From the NCBI RefSeq assembly GCF_010183535.1, contig NC_071331.1, positions 6,262,001-6,326,000 of the forward strand: DNA of 64,000 bases. Reading direction: 5' to 3'. Below are positions 40,113 through 48,913 of the stretch, piece after piece (position 1 is the stretch's first letter; each line of letters opens with the position of its first letter). The notes beneath the pieces were generated by a model that was not told the DNA's origin, searched no databases, and was given only the letters and a program-made list of their open reading frames with translations. Position numbers and translations under genes: made by a program. The DNA is from Caenorhabditis remanei (taxonomy: Eukaryota; Nematoda; Chromadorea; Rhabditida; Rhabditidae).

Positions 40113-40118
40113 TTTATT
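40113..40118 (-). terminator. Candidate poly(A) signal of the coiled-coil gene
   Basis: AATAAA on the minus strand about 390 nt past the stop codon. Transcripts using it would include the 40134-40426 hairpin in the 3' UTR. Confidence 0.35.
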
Positions 40119-40133
40119 CTTCCTAGCTTGTTA

Positions 40134-40426
40134 AAGGGGGACACCGGTATTCCAAAAATCAAGATTTTTTGATATGGATCAATTCAAAACTTTGTAGAAA
40201 AGAGAAAAGTCTCTTGGACCCAAGTCCGAAAATTAGCCTAAAGCGAGTTATGAGGTCTCAAAGTGTCAAAAAATGAAAAAAGTGGCCGTTCTTTGACACT
40301 TTGAAGCCTCATAACTCGCTTTAGACTAACTTTCCGACCTGGCTCTAAGAGGCTTTTCTCATTTCTACAAAATTCTGAGTCGATCCATAACAAACATTCA
40401 ATATTTGGAATACCGGTGTCCCTCTT
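40134..40426 (+). repeat. Foldback with GGGACACCGGTATTCC ends, U1
   Basis: About 290-bp palindrome. Ends GGGGGACACCGGTATTCC / GGAATACCGGTGTCCC; core pairs AAAGCGAGTTATGAGG with CCTCATAACTCGCTTTA around a short loop. Lies 80 nt beyond the stop codon of the coiled-coil gene. Confidence 0.85.
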
Positions 40427-40506
40427 CAAGGTTTTTCTTCGAAAATCATCATTTCTGCGTGGGCTGACCGATCGATCGGACAGTCTTGCTACAAATGAAA
40501 TACTCA

Positions 40507-42178
40507 CTATACATCCGTTGGGTCAGTCCGTTTCTTATATCTTCTCTTCTTTTTTCTGTAGGAACCACCATGCAACGCTTTGTATCTTGTGTATTCGCCT
40601 TGCTTTTCTGAAACAAGTATATGAACTGAAAACAATTGAAAACTTAGCACTTACGATTTTTGATATGGTTCTTTCCGTACTTCGGTTGTATCAAGGAAAC
40701 CGGATGTTTTTCACGGGCACTTCTTCTACGCCCAATAGCTGGTTGAACCTAAAAATCTAGTTTTTACAGACGATTTTTGAAAATTGAACTACCTGAGCCT
40801 CTTCGTCTTCTTGATCCATTTCCTCATCATTGTCATCGAGCTCTTGGTCTTCATTCTGTAGAGGACCCTCATCGTCTTCCTCCATGGGCTCCTCATGGGC
40901 CACATCCATCTCTGGCTGCGTCCCTAAATCGGGAAATTCAATTTCTTCCTGAAAAAAAGCGTGTTTTGTAATTACAAAACATTCGATTAGAAAATTATAA
41001 TTACCTGATTACTAACTGGTCGCTCATTGAGTAAATCCGGATCATTATTTGGCTCCGCTTCATCCACGACTCCAATTTCCATTCGTTGGTCTTCACTTTC
41101 ATCGAAACGCTGGATTTGCGGTTCCTGAAACAATATTTTAAGAAAATTGTTTTTTAACTTAATAAATACCTCGGGTTGGGCTCCAACTTCATAATCTTGG
41201 AGATTGTCTTCTCGATTCGAATCGAGTAAATCTCGTTCCTGGTTCAATCCAACATAGCTTTGACTGCTTCCATCCATCACTTGATGGTCCATTTCTCGGT
41301 CATCGCGTCTCATCTTTTTCTGTGGGGGCCCCATTGACTCTGATGAGCTTTCACGAGGCGCCACAGAAGTTTTCCGGCCAGAATCAGCGAGACTTTCAGC
41401 ACGTGGAGCTGGAATTGATGCTTGAGGGCAGGGAGCTGGAGCCACGAGTTGAGGTGGATTCTAAAATTTTAATTTGTTAAGAAAAAATATGTTGTTTGAA
41501 TGAATGCCAATGCTGATTACAACAAAAAACTCACTGGCACATTTGGATGAATTGAATCTGGTACTGCAACCGTGAAATTTCTTGCAGATAAAGTTGGTGG
41601 AGCCGGCATGAATAGAGGTGGAGCAGCCATCATGTATTGGGGAACCGGCATTGTTGGTTGCTGCTGATTTTGCTGAACTTGATTTTTCAGCAACTCATTA
41701 ATTTGTTGCTCTTTCTGGTTTATTTCCTCCAAATACTTGACTTTTTGAGAGAGGAGCTCATTATCATGCTTCAAAGTCAACTCTTTTTCTTTTTTCTTCA
41801 GTTGCTCCGCAAATTTCAGCGTCAATTCTCTTTCTTGATCTTTCAGCCGCTGCTTCAGTGTATCGATTCTTTGCTGTTTCAAATCCAGTTGCTTTTGAAC
41901 AGCTACAAGCGGATCTTCCATTTGGGGTGCCACGTCATCCAATGAATGAGATTCCAATCTGGGCGGTTTGAACTGGGAAGGGGCGGCGGCTCTGATTGGG
42001 AAGTTTCGGTCTGATGGAGCAACACTGTTTCTGGGAGTGTACTCGCATGGAGGCCTGTCCAACTCCGGGACTTCCTCAGCTGGTTCCGCCTTAATTCTTG
42101 CTCCAGATGAGTTCTTGCTCCAGATGTTTGCGAATCCCTAAAGTTGGTGTGAGCAAGAGATGAGTTTAAGGATTCCAT
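40507..42178 (-). CDS. Coiled-coil, acidic/basic protein of unknown function; frameshifted by a 17-bp tandem duplication
   Basis: Unrecognised, probably nuclear protein. Exons (minus strand): 42178-41535, 41460-41170, 41124-41005, 40948-40793, 40748-40655, 40607-40507; introns 43-75 nt, all GT/AG and in phase. The ATG at 42178 opens MESLNSSLAHTNFRDSQT. A 17-bp direct repeat (42095-42111 and 42112-42128) then throws it out of frame; without the extra unit the frame runs on to a 462-aa product. Parts: Pro-rich 37-80, Lys/Glu/Gln coiled coil about 83-168, Met/Pro-rich 170-195, KKMRR nuclear-signal-like at 257-261, strongly acidic exon 4 (about 347-398), basic tail with RRRSAR and RKKKRRYKKR ending TDPTDV. 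The clean splice structure argues it was recently functional. The duplication may be a true mutation or an assembly error. Confidence 0.72.
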
Positions 42179-42561
42179 AAATAAAAAGAGGAAGTGCCGG
42201 AGAAGATTAAAATTAGGTCGAGAATAATGACCTTGTTTGTTTTGAATTTTAATAGAAGGAGTAATGTAAATTGTATCACTTTCAGTTTTTTCTGGAAAAA
42301 AAGACTGATTTAGCGTCGGTTGGAAGATGAAGTGTTAAATGTACACAAGATGAAACAGGTGATGTTTGCTTCTGCGTAGAAGACGTTGATTGACTTTTTT
42401 GGCTTACCGACATAGTTTGGCCATTTTTCTGAAGCAGAGAAAACTTGTAACACAGATCTGAATTCAACACTACGAACGCATGATGTCATGGAAATAAATC
42501 AATAATACTCTGTGTCTACAAGGATGCATGATTTTTTTGTTAGAATTTTAGGTAGCTTTAG

Positions 42562-43310
42562 GTAGCGCACAGTCTCCCAGCGTCGGAAAAAGAACTGCAA
42601 GAAAATTGTTGATCTACCCTCATGAAACGAAAATTTTGAGAAATTAGCAGGTCTGAAACGTTATTACTTTAAATTTTAGCGTGAAGCTCAAGGTCAGAAG
42701 TAAGAAAATTTCAGTTTTAGAATTATTATGAAAGCATGATCCAACCATTCAATCCAAAATATTCTGGTTTCAGATACTTTTTCAAGTCGAAATGGCAATT
42801 TTTAATTTTGATTCCGGAAAAATCTACGGGATTTGTTCATTTCTCAACATTATCCAACGAATGATAGCTCAAATCGTGCTCCAAATCGTGCATAACAAAA
42901 AATTGAAAAAAATTCGGAATTTGATCGATTTCTCGAAAACCAATGAGCAAATTAAAAAACCGTCCTACAGAAATGTGTACAAATCTCCGGAGCACGTTTT
43001 GAGTTATCATTCGTTGGATAGTGTTGAGAAATGAACAAACCCCGTAGATTTTTCCGAAATCGAAATGAAAAATTTCCTATTCGACCTGAAATAATATCTG
43101 AAACCAGGATTTTTTAGACTGAATGGGTAAATAATGCTTTCTGAATAATTCGAAAATTAAAATTTTCTCATTCCTGACCTTGAGTTTTACGCTAAAAACT
43201 AAAGTAATACAGTCTTAACCTGCAAATTTCTCAAATTTTTCGTTGAAGGTAGATCAAAAATTTCTTGCAGTTCTTCCTCGGAGTCTGAGAGACCGTGTAG
43301 CGCTATATAC
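42562..43310 (+). repeat. Large 750-bp palindrome
   Basis: Arms of about 350 bp: left GGTAGCGCACAGTCTCCCAG, AACTGCAAGAAAATT, TTCTGGTTTCAGATA, CCGGAAAAATCTACGGG, TCATTTCTCAACA; right carries their complements in reverse order. It interrupts U2 relative to U1. Single-arm relative at 14230-14520. Confidence 0.85.
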
Positions 43311-44515
43311 CAGATCGACGGGAACGAGGAGGGGAAATGGGATAAATTGGGTATTGATAATACATAGCTGATGTAGTGAAAAGTATAGATCAATGCAAAG
43401 AAGTATGCGTATCGAAACAGGAATTTTCAAACTCTACAATTTCAGAACTGCTATATACTTCTCTTCATTCATAACTTTCCAGTTTTGTAGCGCGTTTTTC
43501 AAAAAGTTCGTATATGGATTCTAGCCAAGTTTGTTATAACTGTTAAACTATTGATGTTAAACTATTGATATCAAATTTGGTCATCCAGAACAAATAGAAG
43601 TGATGAAACAGATGATTCCAATCTCTCTGGGTAAGTGATTTTCATTAACTTTTGCTCCGACCAAAAAACAACCTTCAAAGTGTGTTGTTCATTACTGTGT
43701 CAGAAATACAATGTCAAATAAATTGTTAGTTTAAATTGTTTCGAGGTTTTCTCTTACACACAACCAAATGGAAAATGATCTGTGTAAGGTCATAAGAAAA
43801 CGTTTAGAAACATTTGTCGTTCATTCTATAAAGTTCAATCAAATTAGGCAGTAACAAAAAGGTTGGAAAAACAGTAATTATGAGAAACATTTGAAACAGA
43901 ATACCCAAAATTGAAAAAGGCAACAAAAAAAAATGAAAGAGTATGGGTGGAATGTTACAAAAAGAAATATTCAGGTGAGATTCTAAAAACCATGAAAAAA
44001 AGGAGGACAAATTATGTAAAAAAAAGAATGATGAAATTATCCGGATACATAAAAAAATATGATCCACGAATCGATATTTGAATCGAAATCAAATTTAAAA
44101 AATCAAAAATTTAAAACATCGAGATTATGACGGCTGTCTGACTTTCTGTTGGAGCGCTGGATTTGCACAGACTGTCTTATCTGAAAGTACTTTTTGCAAA
44201 ACCGTTGAAACATAACAAATCAAGACTGTCATAGCTCGACCTTGACTCCAAAACCAAGAAGCCGGCTGTAACATTTTCATTTCGCAAGGAATAAGAACAA
44301 AAAGTGTCAGAATTCTCCTTTGCCTTATCAACTTGCTATCGAAAAGGAAAAATCGTAAAACATTAGGAAACTTTGAAGAGAAAAATAGATAATTTCAGAC
44401 CCGAGACGGTTGTTTTGTTTAAAAATTTCCAATCTTCGTCGAAAAAATTTGTAACTTTTGAAAAATTCAAAGACTTTCGTTTGGTTATTTTTAATTTATT
44501 CTTCCTAGCTTGTTA

Positions 44516-44808
44516 AAGGGGGACACCGGTATTCCAAAAATCAAGATTTTTTGATATGGATCAATTCAAAACTTTGTAGAAAAGAGAAAAGTCTCTTGGA
44601 CCCAAGTCCGAAAATTAGCCTAAAGCGAGTTATGAGGTCTCAAAGTGTCAAAAAATGAAAAAAGTGGCCGTTCTTTGACACTTTGAAGCCTCATAACTCG
44701 CTTTAGACTAACTTTCCGACCTGGCTCTAAGAGGCTTTTCTCATTTCTACAAAATTCTGAGTCGATCCATAACAAACATTCAATATTTGGAATACCGGTG
44801 TCCCTCTT
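44516..44808 (+). repeat. Foldback with GGGACACCGGTATTCC ends, U2
   Basis: Copy of 40134-40426 with offset 4382; no difference noticed by eye. Confidence 0.85.
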
Positions 44809-44888
44809 CAAGGTTTTTCTTCGAAAATCATCATTTCTGCGTGGGCTGACCGATCGATCGGACAGTCTTGCTACAAATGAAATACTCA

Positions 44889-44982
44889 CTATACATCCGT
44901 TGGGTCAGTCCGTTTCTTATATCTTCTCTTCTTTTTTCTGTAGGAACCACCATGCAACGCTTTGTATCTTGTGTATTCGCCT
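44889..44982 (-). pseudogene. Last-exon copy of the coiled-coil gene, U2
   Basis: Frame kept from GEYTRYKALHGGSYRKKKRR to the TDPTDV stop, identical to the parent exon. The acceptor is replaced by AATCTAG, which could still act as a weak acceptor. No upstream exons accompany it. Confidence 0.6.
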
Positions 44983-45486
44983 AGATTATGTAAAAAAAAA
45001 ATTATGTAAAAAAAAGAATGATGAAATTATCTGGATAAATGGAAAAATAATGATCCATAATTCGTTATTTGAATCGAGATCATTTTTAAAAACATAAAAT
45101 TTAAAATATCAATTTTGACGGCAGACTGACTTTCTGTTGGAGCGCTGGATTTGCACAGACTGTCTTATCTGAAAGTACTTTTTGAAAAATCGTTGAATCA
45201 TAACAAATCAAGACTGTCATAGCTCGACCTTGCCTCCAAACACCAAGAAGCCGGCTGTAAAATTGCCAGAATTCTTTGCCTTATCAACTTGCTATCGAAA
45301 ATGAAAAAGCATTAAAAAATTATGAAAATTTGAAGATAAAGATTTGAAATAGATAATTTCAGACCCCAGACAGTTGTTTTGTTTAAAAAATCCAATCTTT
45401 GTCGAAAAAACATTGTTAAGTAGCAACTATTGAAAAATTTAAAGACTTTCGTTTGGTTATTTTTAATTTTTGCTTCCTAGCTCCTT

Positions 45487-45725
45487 AAAGGGGGACACCG
45501 GTATTCCAAAAAATCAAGTTTTTGATATGGATCGACTCAAAATAAGCCTAAAGTGAGTTATGAGGTCTCAAAGTGTCAAAAAATGAAAAAAGTGGCCGTT
45601 TTTTGACACTTTGTAGCCTCATAACTCGCTTTAGACTAACTTTTGAACCTGGATCCTCTTTTCTAGAAATTCTGAGTAGATCCATAACAAACATCTCAAT
45701 ATTTGGAATACCGGTGCCCCCCTTT
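45487..45725 (+). repeat. Foldback with GGGACACCGG ends, U3, internally deleted
   Basis: Same family; the segment around GACCCAAGTCCG and AGAAAAGTCTC is missing from the left arm, so the hairpin is asymmetric. Confidence 0.8.
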
Positions 45726-45804
45726 GAGGTTTTTCTTCGAAAACCATCATTTCTGCGTGGGCCGACCGAGCGATCGGACAGTCTTGCTACAAATGAAATA
45801 CTCA

Positions 45805-45893
45805 CTATACATCCGTTGGGTCAGTACGTTTTTTACATCTTCTCTTATTTTTTCTGTAGGAACCACCATGCAACGCTTTGTATCTTTTGTGTT
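45805..45893 (-). pseudogene. Last-exon copy of the coiled-coil gene, U3
   Basis: Frame still open to the stop, with replacements such as RKKKRRY to RKNKRRC and EYTRYK to EHKRYK. An AAACAG just upstream could serve as an acceptor. It lies directly downstream (minus strand) of the orphan receptor exon at 46804. Confidence 0.55.
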
Positions 45894-45984
45894 CGCGGGT
45901 GCTGTTTCAAGACGTCAAGATCATTAATTTTTGCTTTAGCTGAGCATTCGTATCCAAGCGCTCTAATCCAAACTTTTTTTCACA

Positions 45985-46327
45985 ATTATCTTATCCGGAA
46001 GTCGGAAGTCGGAAGTCGGAAGTCGGAATTATATTTTTTTACAACAGTTCCAAAACTCCAAGAGAAAAGATCATAAAATTCGGAAAAATTGGTGAAAAAA
46101 TTGTTTTTGGCAGAAAAAAATCCTATTTTCTGTCGTTTTAGACCATTTTTTCCAAGTATTTCTGTCATTTGTACTCTTCGCAAATTCCACAGTTATGAAA
46201 TGACGTAAGTCGGAAGTAACTTTCCTTATCCGGAAGTCGGAAGTAGGAAGTCGGAAGAGAAATTCCTTACCCGGAAATGAAAAAAAACCCGGAAGTCGGA
46301 AGTCGGAAGTCGGAATTCCCGACAACA
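45985..46327 (+). mobile_element. Insertion of GGAAGTCGGAAGTC repeats with a hAT-like right end
   Basis: Absent at the matching place in segment A (about 5003-5030). Contains several runs of GGAAGTCGGAAGTCGG and ends CGACAACACTG, resembling the complement of the CAGAGTTGTCCGG end at 52299. The left end is not clear. Confidence 0.6.
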
Positions 46328-46624
46328 CTGTACCGTATCCAAAAGACCGTGAAGGCCGCTCTCCAATAAGTACCCAACTACAAAAATTGGATACCTAGAC
46401 TTGTTCCTATTGTTAAGGGTATCGGATCGATCAGTTCGTATTTTTCATGAAAATGGATTTTTGTTACTCAATTTTACCGTTTCAACATATAATGATTGAT
46501 GTTCCAATTAATGATTTTACGGTCAACTCATTGATTTGTAATTTCGATAGATATGATTTCTTAAAACCATATTTTTAAAACTAATATACATCCAGAGACA
46601 GAATCTATCCCATCCTCTACCAAC

Positions 46625-46804
46625 CTGAGTATACGCGGCCAAGTTCAAAGGCGCGCCAACAATAAAATTGAGTACCAACGTGAACATCTCCACATAATCC
46701 CCCAGGATTGGTTCAGGCGGTAAGATCGGATTATCCGCGTCGTAGGATTCTGACGAGGATGACGTCATCATAGTTGAAGTGGTTAAATTTGGAGGTAGGA
46801 GCAT
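46625..46804 (-). pseudogene. Orphan first exon of the receptor gene (segment B)
   Basis: Copy of the receptor's exon 1 (5255-5434), 60 codons: the same N-terminus, TM1 and CAG-GTTGGT donor. The only codon change noticed is silent (TTC to TTT). Exons 2-6 are absent, because the duplication breakpoint falls in intron 1. An acceptor (TTTCCAG) still abuts the ATG. Transcripts would run into U3, U2 and the coiled-coil gene, all on the same strand; an in-phase fusion has not been shown. Confidence 0.85.
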
Positions 46805-47459
46805 CTGGAAATGGTGATGGACTAGGGAAATGTAAGATCAGGAAAAAATAAATGTTAAGGTAGAAGCAGTATACAAGTGGGGAAGGAAAAAAGTAGGCGG
46901 GGCCTAGAAATTGAAAAAAATCAGCTGCCGGTTTCACCTGTTTCAGTACTATTTTCACCCCGAGAGGAGTATCAGAAGATAACGTCATTTCGAATATTGA
47001 CAGGTACATGAAATAGAAAAACTTTTCTTTCAAAAAAGTTTTTTGTCAAAAAAAAAACAAGAGGTCACTTTTTTCCTACCTATCTCTCAAAACTCAAAAG
47101 ACAGAAAAACGAGAGAAAAAGTTGTTTCCCCGTAGAGAACTTCTTGATTGAAAAGAGGAAAACGAGGAGGGGGGACAGATTAGATGGACAAGTTTGAGGA
47201 GTGACGTGAGATAGAGAGAGTGAAAATGCTCAGGCTCTCCGAGTCTCCAAGTGAAGAAAATAAAACTTCTTTGACCGATTAGACAAGATTAATCCATCAG
47301 AGCGGATTTGGTATATGTTTAGAATTGAAAAAGGAAAAAGGGAAAATGAAAATGAGATTTTTGAGAGATCAAAAATGAGAAGGAGACACAATTTTTGAAA
47401 AAGATTTCCGGGGATTTACTGTTATATCATGGTGTGATTAGGGAAAGCAAAAAATATAT

Positions 47460-47740
47460 GTTAGTCGTTACAAATTACGGCGAGGCACTAATTTTCATTT
47501 GTTTTTTTTTTGAAAACCACACGGTTTCATAACTTGGATATCTGGGGCGCAATTTTCAAAAAAAAACACTTTTGCGCGCTTTTTAAACGGCAGAATTATT
47601 ACAACCGCGCTCTACCAAAACCAAATAAACTTTTTTTTTGCGAAATTGAGAGAATCAGAGAAAAAAAACATTCTTCAAACACATTTCGGTGGAGCGCAGT
47701 TGTAAGCACTGTGCTGAGGAAGTATGCAGAATAACAATTC
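47460..47740 (+). repeat. Insertion with GCGCTCTACC / GGTGGAGCGC inverted pair
   Basis: Segment B-specific sequence relative to about 6100-6200. ACAACCGCGCTCTACCAAAA at 47600 pairs with TTTCGGTGGAGCGCAGTTGT at about 47683-47703. Confidence 0.5.
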
Positions 47741-48534
47741 TATTAATTGAAGTCCAGTGACGCCGTTCAAATTCTCAAAAAATAAGACAGTTGTAAAACA
47801 GTAAAGTTTTAAAAAACAGGTATTCTAGGAATCACTAATACGATTACTTTGCTCAGGGCACGCTTATAAGGAATGTGAAATGTAAAGAGGTTAGCAAATG
47901 GATAACTCAGACAGTTCCCAGTATCCAATATAACATTTCCTAGTAACAGTGGAAAAGTATTTTCAAGAACTTCACTGTTTATCAAAGAACATGAAATTGG
48001 TTTGCAATTATTTTCTCTAATAAATCTTGTTCTATAAATTAACAGAAGCAAAAAGAAAATTAAGAGCTCATCACGAAACTGGCGTTTTTCAAAATCGAGG
48101 GATTTTATAACAAAGAATAAGGCATCCGGAAATTGGAGGAACATCTCGAAAAATAAACTAATGAATAAAAGAATTTTCAGAAACTTTATTTTCTAATGAG
48201 ATGCAACTTTACAAGAAGGCCCACCCTACCTCCGCAGTCGCCAAATCATCAGGAATTTTCATTTTGAAATAAAATATTTTAGGAATACGCAATTTTTCAA
48301 TAGAGCGCAACTGCGTGCAACTACACATTTTGGAACTGTGAGAGAGTCCGCAACAGATAAATTTGGTAATGACCGGCAATGGCGGATTAGTATTCAAAAT
48401 TTTCCACACAGAATACGATAACTGCATGGAACAGAATTTAAAAGTTCAAAAATATAGTGATTTTTAATTATGTTTCTGGTTTCTGATTATAGACAAAATT
48501 TTATTACGATTTAAATTCCTTTAGCGCATAGACG

Positions 48535-48913
48535 CATACTTGCAAACCGGGCCGAAACGGGCCGACACGGGCCGGGGCGTAACTCGCTTCAAACTCAATA
48601 TTATGAGCTCAAAAATATACCAAAATGTAGATCTCAGCGAGTTCTATGTCCGTGACCCACTACGGGCCGGATGGCTATTTGTTATTGTGCCGCGGGCCGG
48701 GAAAAAGTGCCAAAAAACGCGAAAATGGCCAAAAAAGCCATTCTAGCCCGGCCCGCGGCACATTACCGAATAGCCATCCGGCCCGCAGTGGGTCACGGAG
48801 ATAGAACTCGTCGAGATCTACATTTTGGTATATTTTTGAGCTCATAATATTGAGTTTGAAGCGAGTTACGCGCCGGCTCGTGTCGGCCCGTTTCGGCCCG
48901 GTTTGCAAGTATG
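48535..48913 (+). mobile_element. Palindromic hAT-type MITE, GGGCCGACACGGGCCG family
   Basis: 379 bp, nearly perfect palindrome with ends CATACTTGCAAACCGGGCCG and an 8-bp target duplication CATAGACG (48527-48534 and 48914-48921). Absent from segment A. Shares the AGATCTCGACGAGTTCTATG block with 36302-36657 and with decayed single copies at about 8300-8410 and 51000-51110. Confidence 0.9.

Larger units (their letters stand above)
38580..40600 (+). repeat. Tandem unit U1 (3' flank and last exon of the coiled-coil gene)
   Basis: Repeated as U2 (42126-44982) and, from about 39630 on, as U3 (44983-45893). The 39731-40600 part is almost identical in U1 and U2. Minus-strand CTGTTTCA cores at 39105, 39432 and 39509. 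Confidence 0.85.
42126..44982 (+). repeat. Tandem unit U2
   Basis: Second copy of 38597-40600, expanded by the foldback at 42562-43310 and by a further insert near 43680-43840. Minus-strand CTGTTTCA cores at 42351, 43604 and 43892; the last two are the copies of 39432 and 39509. U2 stops inside the last exon of the gene and continues into U3. Confidence 0.85.
44983..45893 (+). repeat. Tandem unit U3
   Basis: Third, shorter and more diverged copy of about 39630-40600, immediately followed by the start of segment B. Holds a last-exon copy and a foldback with an internal deletion. Confidence 0.8.

Noticed and set aside
40238..40507. 89-aa minus-strand frame starting MSISFV, repeated at 44620 and 45548
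   Set aside because: Lies in the 3' flank and hairpin beyond the stop of the coiled-coil gene; its repetition reflects the tandem units.
41637..41945. Leu-rich plus-strand frame
   Set aside because: Antisense of the coiled-coil region.
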